From positions 138,302 to 202,301 of the forward strand of contig DPDG01000027.1 of assembly GCA_003526375.1 (NCBI GenBank): a stretch of DNA of 64,000 nucleotides, written 5' to 3'. Below are positions 1 to 8,382 of the stretch, piece after piece. The notes beneath the pieces were generated by a model that saw only the letters and a list, made by a program, of their open reading frames with translations, had not been told where the DNA came from and ran no database searches. The translations under genes and the position numbers were made by a program. Numbering within the stretch: position 1 is the first letter of the stretch; each line of letters opens with the position of its first letter. The DNA comes from Lentisphaeria bacterium (GTDB taxonomy: Bacteria > Verrucomicrobiota > Lentisphaeria > Victivallales > UBA1829).

Positions 1-1091
1 AGCTTGTCGTCATGAATCTCCGCTTCCGTTTCAAAAGCCGGTTTCAGAGTCTCGGCCTCCGTCTGAATCAGCGCAATGCTCCAGGAACAGGCCTTGACCG
101 GAGCGTAGCCGACAATCTGTTTGACGCCGTTGATCGTGACCGTCGCGGTTCCCGCCTTCATTTCCAGCATTTTCCGGCAGAGAGCCTCCAGTTCTCCGTC
201 CTTCATGAGAGAAGGCATTTTCGCCGATTGGTCCCAGTTGCCCGTAACCAGTTCATGAATCCTGCCGCCGGCAATGATTTCCCCTGCGGAATTAATCAGG
301 AAAGAATGAGTTCCGCGCCTTGTCTGCGTCGAAATGAAATCCCGGGTAATGGATTTTACGCTGACATCCGCACCGATCACTCCCAGCAGTTTTTTATCTT
401 TCCCATACAACGCTTTGCTGCATGTGACAGTGAGCTCATTCATGCGTGACGCCGACCAGTATGGCTGCGACCAGAAAAGGTTCCCTTTTGCCGCCGCAGC
501 CCCCGTATACCATGTTCTCGTCCGCGGATCGTAATCACGTTTGGACGCCGCCCACGGATACCGGTAGATCACCCCTTTCTGCGTGCCGATGTAAATCAGA
601 CGGATGCAGGGATCGTTGAACTGGATAAACTTGAAAAGATTGTGAAGACGCGCCAGTGCGCCAATTTCCGGCTGCACCTCTTTCAGACTTACGCCCGGCG
701 CAAGGGAAAAAGAAGAAAAATCACCGGCATTGCCGGGATGCGCGGACGATTCCTCCGTAAAAAGAACATGGTCCGGAATATGGGGCGGGGCATCGTTCCC
801 GAAACGGCAGAATCCCGCAAGATTCTCCACCTGCGCGGCAATCCGCTTCAGATTCAAACCTGTAATATAAGCCTGATCCTCGGCAAGCGCCTGGAGTTCC
901 TCTTTCGCCTGCCGGATCAGCCCGCTTTTTGCATCTCCGACCGCAAGCATTCCCACCTGATCGCCGTATTTCATGGCAGTCTCCCCCATTCGCCGCATCT
1001 CGCGGATCGAATAAAAAGAGACGATTCCGAATGTCAGAATCGAAATCAGGAACAATGCGCTTAATATTTTTATCTGGATACTGAATTTCAC
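1..1091 (-). CDS. dCache-domain membrane sensor, C-terminus cut off by window edge
   Basis: A frame starting at GTG (1091-1089) stays open to base 1, giving about 363 residues without a stop. Residues about 6-24 form a hydrophobic membrane anchor, followed by a long helical stretch. An extracytoplasmic double-Cache sensor follows, with the hallmark series DPRTRTWY (about residue 180), a WSQPYWS-type strand and LGVIGADVS. The second membrane segment and output domain (methyl-accepting, GGDEF, kinase or phosphatase) would lie beyond the edge, so the signalling class cannot be told. Known for the family: dCache domains bind small ligands such as amino acids or carboxylates. It is last in a minus-strand group with the DUF4404 gene 63 bases upstream. 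The GTG start has only a weak ribosome site (GGATGAG), so the exact start is uncertain. Confidence 0.7.
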   Translation of the reverse strand, partial: MKFSIQIKILSALFLISILTFGIVSFYSIREMRRMGETAMKYGDQVGMLAVGDAKSGLIRQAKEELQALAEDQAYITGLNLKRIAAQVENLAGFCRFGNDAPPHIPDHVLFTEESSAHPGNAGDFSSFSLAPGVSLKEVQPEIGALARLHNLFKFIQFNDPCIRLIYIGTQKGVIYRYPWAASKRDYDPRTRTWYTGAAAAKGNLFWSQPYWSASRMNELTVTCSKALYGKDKKLLGVIGADVSVKSITRDFISTQTRRGTHSFLINSAGEIIAGGRIHELVTGNWDQSAKMPSLMKDGELEALCRKMLEMKAGTATVTINGVKQIVGYAPVKACSWSIALIQTEAETLKPAFETEAEIHDDK

Positions 1092-1154
1092 AACTCATCC
1101 GTTTCGTTTTTTCCGCTGCCGGCGATGTTCCGGCGGCGGAGAACGGTTTCCGGC

Positions 1155-1487
1155 TCAGATACCGAGGTTGGAAAGCATCATGCAGATGCCGTTGATCACT
1201 TTGACGAGCTGCGGATGCGTGACCTCGAAATCACCTACGGCGTCTCTCAGCTCCGCCGCGGAAACATCCACTTTTTCAGGATCGACGCCGTTCTCATCGG
1301 TCGCCGCCAGAGAAAGTTCCTCGGCATGTTTTGCGATATGCACCGCGTCGTCATGATGTTCCCCCGCAATCTTGTCCAGTTCCTCCTTGAGTTCATCCAC
1401 AAGATCGAACAGTTTGTCTTTCCGGTCGTCCGGCAGATTTGCCTCGGCTATTTTTTCCCTGATGTGTTCAATTGTCCTGTCCGGCAT
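1155..1487 (-). CDS. DUF4404 family small protein
   Basis: A 110-residue acidic, mostly helical soluble protein without signal peptide or membrane segment. The N-terminal half resembles a coiled coil (charged heptads around residues 5-45). The C-terminal end, with FEVTHP followed by a helix and LSNLGI, matches my recollection of the DUF4404 ending (HP-x-L, then a helix ending in NMGI or NLGI). Function of the family is unknown. The start is supported by a strong GGGGAGAAG ribosome site. The stop of the upstream binding-protein gene lies 13 bases from this start, so the two are probably co-transcribed. It might assist the downstream sensor or the binding protein, but nothing in the sequence shows this. 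Confidence 0.6.
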   Translation of the reverse strand: MPDRTIEHIREKIAEANLPDDRKDKLFDLVDELKEELDKIAGEHHDDAVHIAKHAEELSLAATDENGVDPEKVDVSAAELRDAVGDFEVTHPQLVKVINGICMMLSNLGI

Positions 1488-1500
1488 TTTTCTTCTCCCC

Positions 1501-3297
1501 TTACTTTCTCAGATCGCCCATGCTGATCGGCGTGAACGAATGTTTTGTTTTGGTTCGCAGTTCCGGATCCACCGAGAAATACTTCCACGCGTTGAATCCG
1601 AAGTCATGGGGAACGTAATTCGTCACCCATCTATGTGTCAACATAAACGATACTGTATAACTTTCAAATATCCATGGGCATTTTTCCGTAAGAAGTTTCG
1701 ACATTTTTTCATATTTTGCGGTTCTTTCCCCGGAATCCGGCATCGGACGGACCTCCTCATACATCCGGTCGAACTCCGCGTCCCTGAAAAAAATACGGTT
1801 GCAACTGTCGCTGTTCGGACCGTAAAACAGTTGAAGAAAGTTCTCCGCATCGGGGTAGTCGCCGGTCCATGAAAGACGGAACAACTGGAACTGCCCCTGA
1901 TTCAGTTTCTGGAAAAAACGCGACCTGTTGTTGAATTCTGGGCGTAAAACGATCCCGATTCTTTTCAGGTCCGCGGCAAGCATTTCCGCAATCTGGCGGT
2001 AAAGCGTGCTACTGCCTGCCTGATCAAAAGTCAACTCAAGATTCCTTCCCGTTTCCGGATCCATTCCGCCGGGATACCCCGCTTTTTTCATATACTCCTT
2101 CGCAAGTTCGACATTGAACCTTCCATAGGGTCCCTCATAGTCTTTAAGAAAACCGTCGGCTCCGGGAGGAACAGGCCCGTTTGCCGGAATCAGCCGTCCG
2201 TTCGAAGTGCGGCAGCGCAGATCTTTGTCAAAAGCCAGACTGATCGCCCGGCGGAGATTCACATTGGAGCCAAGCACCGGATCGGAAAAATTGAATCCGA
2301 TGTAATTGGTCTGGAGATCAGGCGCGGAGATCAGGCGGATGCCGCGCTTCCGCAAAGCGGGGGAAAGCTCCATCTCATCATTTACCACAGCCTCGAAATT
2401 TTCACCGGAAAGACTGCAGTAATCAAGCTCGCCCTGTAAAAACATCAGCCATGCGGCAAGCGGCTGTTTCACCAGATAGCAGGTGATTTCATCCAGAAGC
2501 GGCAGCTTCCGTGTACGGTCGGCTGGGTTGTCCGCGGATGGCAGCAGTTCTTTCCGGTAATCCGTGTAACGCTTCATCCGGATAATGAAGTCCTTGGTCC
2601 ACTGCGTGACGGCAAAGGGACCGCTTCCCGCCGGGTGATCCGCAAAAGAGTCCTTATAATATTCCACGGCTTTTCTTGAAACAGCCGAGAAATACGGAAG
2701 CGCCAGCGCATACAGAAAACGCGGGTCCGGCTTGTCAAGCTCAATTTCAAAGGTGAGATCATCCAGAATGCGGATTCCCTGACAACCTGCGTCATAGGGC
2801 GCCATATCGTATTTTTCCGCCTGAGCTGTTTTTGCACGGAATCCGGCAATCCCTTTGATCCGGTCCCGGATCAGCCAGTAGCCGGTCGAACGGACCCGCG
2901 CATCCGCAAGCCGCAGAATTGAAAACGCCAGATCCGCCGCCGTGATTTTCCTCGACTGCCGGTCGGGAAAACAGGGAGCCTCCTGAAAATAAAGATCATC
3001 CCGCAGACGGCAGCGGAATATCCGCATATCATCCGAAACGGACGGCATTTCCGCAAGCATGGAACACTCCAGCCGGTAAGGACGCCCCCGATAAGAATAC
3101 TGAAGCGGAGTGTCATACAGCGCCCCCGCAATGGACTGGCTTGCCGTATCCGCCGCAAGTGCAGGGTCAAGCGATGTAATGCGTGTTCCGAGGGAAATCG
3201 AAAGCGTCCTGCCGCCGCTTTCTTCCTCCTGCCTTCCGCAGGATGCGGAAAGAACCGCAATCCCGCTCAGCAATGTAAAAAACAGTTTCCGTAACAT
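1501..3297 (-). CDS. ABC transporter substrate-binding lipoprotein, family 5 (peptide/oligosaccharide type)
   Basis: A 598-residue SBP family 5 protein (DppA/OppA fold). The ATG at 3297 was chosen because it follows a GGAAAG ribosome site and begins a lipoprotein signal peptide ending in the lipobox LSAS-C (about residue 18). The mature part has the family features: SLDPALAAD near the N-terminus, a first lobe with a KITAADLAFS strand-helix, and a central LRRAISLAFD segment with conserved spacing. Family members bind peptides, oligosaccharides or nickel and deliver them to two permeases and two ATPases. None of those partners is in the window, so it is an orphan binding protein or partner genes lie elsewhere. 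It sits 31 bases after the aldolase-like gene and is probably in the same transcript. Confidence 0.85.
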   Translation of the reverse strand: MLRKLFFTLLSGIAVLSASCGRQEEESGGRTLSISLGTRITSLDPALAADTASQSIAGALYDTPLQYSYRGRPYRLECSMLAEMPSVSDDMRIFRCRLRDDLYFQEAPCFPDRQSRKITAADLAFSILRLADARVRSTGYWLIRDRIKGIAGFRAKTAQAEKYDMAPYDAGCQGIRILDDLTFEIELDKPDPRFLYALALPYFSAVSRKAVEYYKDSFADHPAGSGPFAVTQWTKDFIIRMKRYTDYRKELLPSADNPADRTRKLPLLDEITCYLVKQPLAAWLMFLQGELDYCSLSGENFEAVVNDEMELSPALRKRGIRLISAPDLQTNYIGFNFSDPVLGSNVNLRRAISLAFDKDLRCRTSNGRLIPANGPVPPGADGFLKDYEGPYGRFNVELAKEYMKKAGYPGGMDPETGRNLELTFDQAGSSTLYRQIAEMLAADLKRIGIVLRPEFNNRSRFFQKLNQGQFQLFRLSWTGDYPDAENFLQLFYGPNSDSCNRIFFRDAEFDRMYEEVRPMPDSGERTAKYEKMSKLLTEKCPWIFESYTVSFMLTHRWVTNYVPHDFGFNAWKYFSVDPELRTKTKHSFTPISMGDLRK

Positions 3298-3328
3298 GAG
3301 AAATCTTTCCGTACGGCATTCGGCGGAG

Positions 3329-3985
3329 TCACCGTCCGGCGTCCTGCAATTCCCGGCGGATCGCCAGGACAGCTTCCACCACTTCCGCCGCATTCTTCGT
3401 GATCTGTGCCCAGTCCTTTGCGGCAACCAGCTCCGGAGACGCGATCCAGGGAGCGCTCACGGCAACAACCTCTTTCCTGACAAGGTAGCTTTTCATATTT
3501 TCGAGCGTAATCCCGCCTTTGGCGAAAAACTCAATCCCGAGATGGTGGAACGGCTCGCAAATCGCTTTCAGAACTTCCGCACCGCCGCTCTGTTCTGCGG
3601 GGAAAAACTGAAACTCCGTAATTCCGCTGAGCATTGCCGTCTGAATATTCGAAGCGGTGCAGACGCCGGGAGCGAATACGATCCGCCGCTTGCTTGCCTC
3701 TTTGATCATTTCCGGTTCCGTACCGGGGGAAAATGCAAAACGCGCGCTGGAATCAATCGCCCTGACAAGCTGATCTTTGTTCAGAATGTTTCCCGCGCCG
3801 ATAATGAAATCAGGCATCTCCTTTGCAATCCTGCGGATCGCCCGGCTGTGTGCGAAAGAACGGAATACAAGTTCCATGATGGGAAGCCCCCCCGCAACCA
3901 GCGCCTGCGCCGTCAGAAGTGCGTCTTCCTCCGTTTCCGCTTTCACAAAAGGAACGACCCCGAAATCTCTTAAATTGCTGAACAT
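3329..3985 (-). CDS. KDPG/KHG aldolase family protein with relocated active-site lysine
   Basis: A 218-residue class I aldolase of the Eda family (TIM barrel, pyruvate-releasing cleavage of 2-keto-3-deoxy-6-phosphogluconate or 4-hydroxy-2-oxoglutarate). Family landmarks in order: catalytic Glu38 and Arg42 in MELVFR, GAGNILN at 63-69, SPGT at 86-89, PGVCTASN at 107-114, FFPAE at 127-131, GGI at 157-159. The Schiff-base lysine normally just before FFPAE (Lys133 in E. coli Eda) is Gln126 (codon CAG, 3610-3608). The residue before the GGI motif, Thr161 in E. coli, is Lys156 (AAA, 3520-3518). The phosphate-loop GGSW is replaced by SAPW. Start supported by an AAGGA site. It heads a minus-strand group with a family-5 binding protein. 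Substrate cannot be assigned. Confidence 0.85.
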   Translation of the reverse strand: MFSNLRDFGVVPFVKAETEEDALLTAQALVAGGLPIMELVFRSFAHSRAIRRIAKEMPDFIIGAGNILNKDQLVRAIDSSARFAFSPGTEPEMIKEASKRRIVFAPGVCTASNIQTAMLSGITEFQFFPAEQSGGAEVLKAICEPFHHLGIEFFAKGGITLENMKSYLVRKEVVAVSAPWIASPELVAAKDWAQITKNAAEVVEAVLAIRRELQDAGR

Positions 3986-4127
3986 TGATAAATCCTTGCA
4001 AAATATAATGGATATTTTAAAATTATGGCGTAAATTACCATTTATCTTTATAAGATGATACTCAAATGCGCAGGAAACAAGTCATATTCAGTATAAATTT
4101 TAATTTTTTTTACAACAAGGAGGTAAT

Positions 4128-5405
4128 ATGAACGTCATGGTTCTGGGCGGCGGCGGACGCGAACACGCAATTTGCCGGGGATTGAAACGCAGTCCCGAGG
4201 TCACAAAACTTTATTGCAGTCCCGGAAATCCGGGAATTGCGCAGATTGCGGAATGTGTGGCATTGCCCGCCGGCGATATTCAGGCGGTCGCGGATTTTGC
4301 GGCGGAACATCAGATCGATCTCGTAGTCGTCGGTCCTGAACTCCCCCTCTGTCAGGGTGTCGCGGATGCCGTCCGTGCCGCGGGCATTCCCGTATTCGGT
4401 CCCTCAAAAGATGCCGCCCGGCTGGAGGGCAGCAAGGATTTCTCCAAGAAGTTCATGGTCAAATACGGCATTCCGACCGCCGCTTATGCCAGTTTTACTG
4501 ACAAGGAAAGCGCTCTGGAATATGTTCGCAAAGAATATGACGCAGGGCGTGGCGTCGTTGTCAAAGCGGATGGACTCGCCGCCGGAAAAGGCGTCATTGT
4601 CGCCGCCTGCCGGAAAGACGCGGAGGATGCGGTCGAGGAGTGCTTCGGCGGAACGTTCGGGACAGCGGGAAGTGTCGTCGTCATCGAAGAACTTCTGATC
4701 GGCGAGGAAGCGTCGATTCTCGCGCTGGCCGATGGCAAAACGGTAATTCCGCTGGTTTCTTCGCAAGATCACAAACGTCTCCTGGACGATGACAAGGGGC
4801 CCAATACGGGCGGAATGGGCGCTTACTCCCCTGCCCCTGTCGTCACGGATGCGCTGATGAAAGAGATTGATGAAAAAGTGCTTCAACGTTTTCTGAAAGG
4901 CGTCCGGGAGGAAAAACTTGACTACCGCGGCATTATCTACGCAGGAATCATGGTTACGAAAGACGGTCCGAAGGTGCTTGAGTTCAATGTCCGTTTCGGC
5001 GATCCTGAAACCGAGGCGATTCTTCCCAGACTCGAAAGCAGTCTTGCCGATGTTCTCATGAAAACCGCGCAAGGCAGAGTTTCCGAAATCAATATGAAAT
5101 GGAGCGAAAAGCCTTCCGTCTGTATCGTAATGGCTTCCGAAGGGTATCCCGGAACGCTCAGAAAGGGATTTGAAATCACCGGAATTGAAGATGCGGAAAA
5201 AGACGGCGCGATTGTGTTCCATGCGGGTACAAGCGTCAGGGACGGAAAAATCGTCAATTCCGGCGGACGCGTTCTTGTCGTGACGGCAGACGGCGAGCAG
5301 GTGACGGATGCCATTGCAAAAGCTTATGAAGCGGTTGCGAAAATTCACTGGACGGGAGTTCAATACCGTCATGACATTGCCAAAAGAGCCGTAAACAGAA
5401 AATAA
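4128..5405 (+). CDS. purD: phosphoribosylamine-glycine ligase (GAR synthetase)
   Basis: A 425-residue enzyme matching PurD over its usual length of about 420-430. It joins 5-phosphoribosylamine and glycine with ATP to give GAR, the second step of de novo purine synthesis in the cytoplasm. Visible features: N-terminal VLGGGGREHA (residues 4-13), an ATP-grasp domain with KADGLAAGKGV at about 146-156, the strand GPNTGGMGAYSP at about 225, FNVRFGDPETE at about 286-296, and a C-terminal domain beginning near 320. A strong ribosome site AAGGAGGT lies 4 bases before the ATG. The gene is divergent from the aldolase-like gene across about 140 A+T-rich bases. No other purine synthesis gene is adjacent. 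Confidence 0.97.
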   Translation: MNVMVLGGGGREHAICRGLKRSPEVTKLYCSPGNPGIAQIAECVALPAGDIQAVADFAAEHQIDLVVVGPELPLCQGVADAVRAAGIPVFGPSKDAARLEGSKDFSKKFMVKYGIPTAAYASFTDKESALEYVRKEYDAGRGVVVKADGLAAGKGVIVAACRKDAEDAVEECFGGTFGTAGSVVVIEELLIGEEASILALADGKTVIPLVSSQDHKRLLDDDKGPNTGGMGAYSPAPVVTDALMKEIDEKVLQRFLKGVREEKLDYRGIIYAGIMVTKDGPKVLEFNVRFGDPETEAILPRLESSLADVLMKTAQGRVSEINMKWSEKPSVCIVMASEGYPGTLRKGFEITGIEDAEKDGAIVFHAGTSVRDGKIVNSGGRVLVVTADGEQVTDAIAKAYEAVAKIHWTGVQYRHDIAKRAVNRK

Positions 5406-5429
5406 CGGGGTGTTTTTAAAGAAAGTCCC

Positions 5430-5456
5430 TTGCATGTTTGCCGATGAGGATATAAT
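5430..5456 (+). promoter_or_regulatory. possible sigma-70 promoter for the small lipoprotein gene
   Basis: A perfect -10 element TATAAT (5451-5456) is preceded 15 bases upstream by TTGCAT (5430-5435), a weak -35. It lies 41 bases upstream of the lipoprotein start, in the 91-base gap after purD, and would give that gene its own transcript ending at the hairpin at 5912. Confidence 0.4.
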
Positions 5457-5496
5457 TTATGCGTGCAAGCCAAAAAATAACAAAAGGAGTTTTATT

Positions 5497-5895
5497 ATGC
5501 TGAGAAAAATCATGATTGCCGCGGTAGCCGCAGTTGTCGCACTGTCATTCACAGCCTGCTCTTCCCTTCAGGTTGCAACGACACTGAACAATGAAAAAAT
5601 CACAACCGCTGAGAATGCCACCAGCCTTGCACATATCAACGGAGAAATCTGGGGCATCTACCTGTTCAGCATTCCGCTGTTCACCGGAAGCAGCACACAG
5701 CCGGGAAGATGCGCAATCTTTACCGATACGGTTCAGGTTGACAACGCCGTCTCCATGGTGACGAAAAAGGCTCTCAACGATTTCGAAGCAACCACAGTGA
5801 CGGATCTGACTTCCGAGAGATCCAGCACATGGCTGCTCCCGTTCCTTGTGATCTGGTATAACAGTGTGCAGGTCAGCGGCAACGCGATCCGCTGA
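5497..5895 (+). CDS. small lipoprotein of unknown function
   Basis: A 132-residue protein with a clear lipoprotein signal peptide: Met-Leu-Arg-Lys, an alanine/valine-rich core and the lipobox FTA-C at residue 21. The mature part is about 110 residues without membrane segments. It contains the patterns HINGEIWGIYLFSIPL (about residues 44-59) and a Trp-rich C-terminal strand ending VSGNAIR. I have the impression of a small family in Gram-negative bacteria sharing the VSGNA-type ending but cannot name it. The start at 5497 rather than an upstream ATG at 5410 is chosen because AAAGGAG precedes it and because it begins the signal peptide. It is monocistronic between a promoter-like element and a terminator. 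Confidence 0.75.
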   Translation: MLRKIMIAAVAAVVALSFTACSSLQVATTLNNEKITTAENATSLAHINGEIWGIYLFSIPLFTGSSTQPGRCAIFTDTVQVDNAVSMVTKKALNDFEATTVTDLTSERSSTWLLPFLVIWYNSVQVSGNAIR

Positions 5896-5911
5896 TTGTT
5901 TTGAATTTTTC

Positions 5912-5946
5912 AGGGAGCCCTCTGAACAAGTCGGCTCCTTTTTTTG
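5912..5946 (+). terminator. rho-independent terminator after the small lipoprotein gene
   Basis: Arms GGAGCC (5914-5919) and GGCTCC (5933-5938), extendable by A-T and G-T pairs to 8 base pairs, enclose a 13-base loop and are followed by seven T residues. It lies 17 bases past the stop of the lipoprotein gene. Confidence 0.9.
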
Positions 5947-5987
5947 TCATTTCACGCGGAAGGTTTCCGTCAGATCAGGTTTGAGTT

Positions 5988-6455
5988 ATGGTTTCAAAAG
6001 AGATAAAAGCCAGATATTCTTGTAAGAGAAAAAGCGATTTCATGACGTATTTCGCAATTTATTTCTTTCTTCTTGTGGTGGTTTTTGAACTTTACCTGAT
6101 CGTCTGGATGCCGATCCAGTTGAAAAAAGAGGATGTTCTCCAGAAACATGTCGCAAAGGAAAATCTTGTGACATTGGTGGATACTCTCAGGAATGAGGCC
6201 GGTAAAATCGGCGGAGGAAACTCGTTGAATAATGGAGAAATTGAACTGACAAGAAAGGTTCTTGATCTCTATGCATTGTATATCAGGGAATATCAGGATG
6301 CTTTGGAGCTTTCCCAGATCCTTGATCTTTACAAAATGCTCAACCGCTATCAGGCGGTGATTGAACAGTGGAAAATAAAGCAGTTTTCCTTTCAGAAGGA
6401 AGCTGTTAATCTTCCCGCGGCATATCAGTATCTGGAAAAGAAAAATCATCTTTGA
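5988..6455 (+). CDS. single-pass membrane protein of unknown function
   Basis: A 155-residue protein I do not recognise. A basic N-terminus (residues 1-17) precedes one strongly hydrophobic helix (about residues 19-40, rich in Phe/Leu/Val). About 110 mostly helical, charged residues follow and end in a basic tail. The topology would be N-in with the helical part outside the inner membrane. The start is uncertain: ATG 5988 has a poor ribosome site, and an internal ATG at residue 19 would remove the basic cap of the membrane helix, which argues against it. It follows a terminator and precedes the exonuclease gene by about 100 bases, so it may be transcribed alone. Confidence 0.6.
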   Translation: MVSKEIKARYSCKRKSDFMTYFAIYFFLLVVVFELYLIVWMPIQLKKEDVLQKHVAKENLVTLVDTLRNEAGKIGGGNSLNNGEIELTRKVLDLYALYIREYQDALELSQILDLYKMLNRYQAVIEQWKIKQFSFQKEAVNLPAAYQYLEKKNHL

Positions 6456-6560
6456 TCTGACGGTTCGTCATATTTCAGTCAGATTTAATTTTAACTCAAA
6501 ATATGACGAAAGTATTCCTTTTGACGACGATAATTTCGATAAATGACGGAGAGCAATATT

Positions 6561-7376
6561 ATGATGGAACTGATTAAGGAACGTCCGCTCGTATTTTTCG
6601 ATCTGGAAGCGACAGGCGTTAATATACTGAATGACAGAATCGTGGAAATTTCTGTCGTCAAAATTTTTCCGGACGGCAGACGTGAAGTGAAAACCCGCAG
6701 GATCAATCCGGAAATGCATATTCCGGAAGAAGCGTCCGCCATTCACGGCATTTACGACAAGGATGTGGCAAATGAACCGACATTCCGCGCAATTTCCAAG
6801 AATTTCTTCATCTATCTGGAGGACTGCGATCTGGGAGGATACAATATCACCAAGTTCGACATCCCCATGCTGACACGGGAGTTTTCAAGAGCCGGGCTCA
6901 CTTTCACCACGGCAAACCGCAGAATCATTGATGCCTACAATATTTTCTGCCGCATGGAGCCGAGAAATCTTTCCGCCGCATACAAATTCTTCTGCGGCAA
7001 GGATATGAAAGATGCACACAGTGCCGAGGCGGATACTCTTGCAACGGTGGAAATCTTTGAAGGTGAAATCAAGCGTTATTCACAGATGGCCAGGGAAGAC
7101 TATCCCGAAGACATTGAAAAATGGCCTGAAACACTGGACGAATTTCACACATTCTGTAATCAGAGAATGATCGACAGCATTGACCCTGACGGGCGTTTCA
7201 AATGGAAAAACGGTGAAGCGGTGGTCGCATTTGGAAAGAATGCGGGCACTTCCCTGCGCCGTATCGCGATTGACAATCCCGACTTCCTGCGCTGGATCTT
7301 GAGGTCGGATTTCAGTGTCGAAGTGAAAAATATCGCTTCCGACGCATTGAAAGGCATTTTTCCAGAGAAAGTGTAG
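6561..7376 (+). CDS. DEDDh 3'-5' exonuclease (DnaQ/ExoX-like)
   Basis: A 271-residue protein with an RNase-T/DnaQ exonuclease domain and an ExoX-type C-terminal domain. The catalytic series is visible: DLE in FFDLEATG (Exo I), NITKFD (Exo II) and AHSAEADT (Exo III, with the His and Asp of DEDDh). The last about 60 residues (FGKNAGTSLRRIA, then DFLRWILRSDF) match the small domain found behind several ExoX-like nucleases. It lacks the PHP or polymerase parts of a replicase and is probably a DNA repair or RNA-trimming nuclease. ATG 6561 is preferred over ATG 6543 because the ribosome site GGAGAG lies between the two. The next gene starts within its stop codon. Confidence 0.88.
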   Translation: MMELIKERPLVFFDLEATGVNILNDRIVEISVVKIFPDGRREVKTRRINPEMHIPEEASAIHGIYDKDVANEPTFRAISKNFFIYLEDCDLGGYNITKFDIPMLTREFSRAGLTFTTANRRIIDAYNIFCRMEPRNLSAAYKFFCGKDMKDAHSAEADTLATVEIFEGEIKRYSQMAREDYPEDIEKWPETLDEFHTFCNQRMIDSIDPDGRFKWKNGEAVVAFGKNAGTSLRRIAIDNPDFLRWILRSDFSVEVKNIASDALKGIFPEKV

Positions 7377-8215
7377 TGGATTACCGCACTATGGATCATG
7401 ATTATAAACACTTGTTGAGCCTGCTGGACGACGAGAATGAGCAGTCTGCCTCTCTCGCCATGGCGGAGCTGCTTGCACGCGATCAGAAGACTCTTGAACC
7501 GGTGCTCCGCAAATTGCAGGAGAGTTCCGATCCGCGTCTCCGTCGCCGGATTCACCAGCTCCAGTCCACAATCACGCTGCGGAGAAGGCGCAAAAGCCTT
7601 ACACGCAATCTGTCTGAACGCAGCATTGATCTGCTGGAAGGGCTGATTCAAATTCATCTGCTCTGGTATGACAACGATGCTTACGACACGGTGAAGAAGC
7701 AATGGGAAACTCTTGTGGAGGAATCCGGGAAATACCATCCCGAGACGCTGGAACAACTCGCTTATTTCATGCGCAAACATTCCTTTGTGTGTTCACACAG
7801 AGACGAAATGGAATCGGAATTTCTCTGCCTCGGAACGATTCTCGATGAAAATACCGGAGCGGATTTCATGCTTTGCGCGATTGCGTGCCTGCTTGCCGCA
7901 AGATGGGGATTGCGTGTTTTCATAACGCAGTCTGCGGAAACGGATTTTATCCTTGTCGATGAATTCGGCAATATTCTGGTTCCGGTCAATGACTGGGATT
8001 ACATTCCATTCGACGGCAAACAGTATGCGTTTGAATTCTGGAATACGCAGATGCTCCTGCGCTACGCCACCGCCCTGCTGTTCACATGTGCCACGAATTC
8101 AGACAGTTTTCGTTACGTGTATACGATCGGCAGCTGTCTCTCCGGCGATGTCAGCTCAGATAATCTGGATTTCCTGCCCTACCCTTACGGAACAGATCAG
8201 AAGATCGAACCATAG
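7376..8215 (+). CDS. SirB1-like / transglutaminase-like domain protein
   Basis: A 279-residue cytoplasmic protein. Residues about 10-75 look like a HEAT-type helical repeat (as in proteins that count small segment losses), and residues about 95-240 resemble the Transglut_core2 (SirB1) fold: a helix with CLGTILDENTGADFMLCAIACLLAARWGL, related to the SirB1 pattern that places a large helix before the substrate groove (seen here without asserting catalysis). The cysteine-histidine-aspartate set of true transglutaminases is not obvious. GTG 7376 overlaps the stop of the exonuclease gene by one base (TAGTG); ATG 7391 is an alternative start. Translational coupling to the nuclease is likely. Function unknown. 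Confidence 0.6.
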   Translation: MDYRTMDHDYKHLLSLLDDENEQSASLAMAELLARDQKTLEPVLRKLQESSDPRLRRRIHQLQSTITLRRRRKSLTRNLSERSIDLLEGLIQIHLLWYDNDAYDTVKKQWETLVEESGKYHPETLEQLAYFMRKHSFVCSHRDEMESEFLCLGTILDENTGADFMLCAIACLLAARWGLRVFITQSAETDFILVDEFGNILVPVNDWDYIPFDGKQYAFEFWNTQMLLRYATALLFTCATNSDSFRYVYTIGSCLSGDVSSDNLDFLPYPYGTDQKIEP

Positions 8216-8339
8216 AAATGCAGTATATCTGCATAAATAATCCGGTTTTCTTCAAAGCCGCTGCAACTTTCCCTGCAAAGAATTGACTTGAACGCAAAGG
8301 ACTTGGAGGAAAAGAACGGAACATTCCATTGAAGAATTG

Positions 8340-8374
8340 AATGCGGACTGATTCGTAATAAACCGGACCGCATT
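8340..8374. terminator. possible bidirectional terminator hairpin between convergent genes
   Basis: AATGCGG (8340-8346) pairs with CCGCATT (8368-8374) across a 21-base loop. It lies in the 167-base gap between the convergent SirB1-like and dsbD genes, where terminators are expected. There is no clean T-run on either side, so termination is only inferred. Confidence 0.35.
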
Positions 8375-8382
8375 TCAAAATC

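Noticed and set aside
721..1098. ATG-started minus-strand frame overlapping the dCache sensor
   Set aside because: The translation is Gly/Arg/Cys-rich without domain; the overlapping GTG frame gives a membrane anchor and a well-formed dCache domain.
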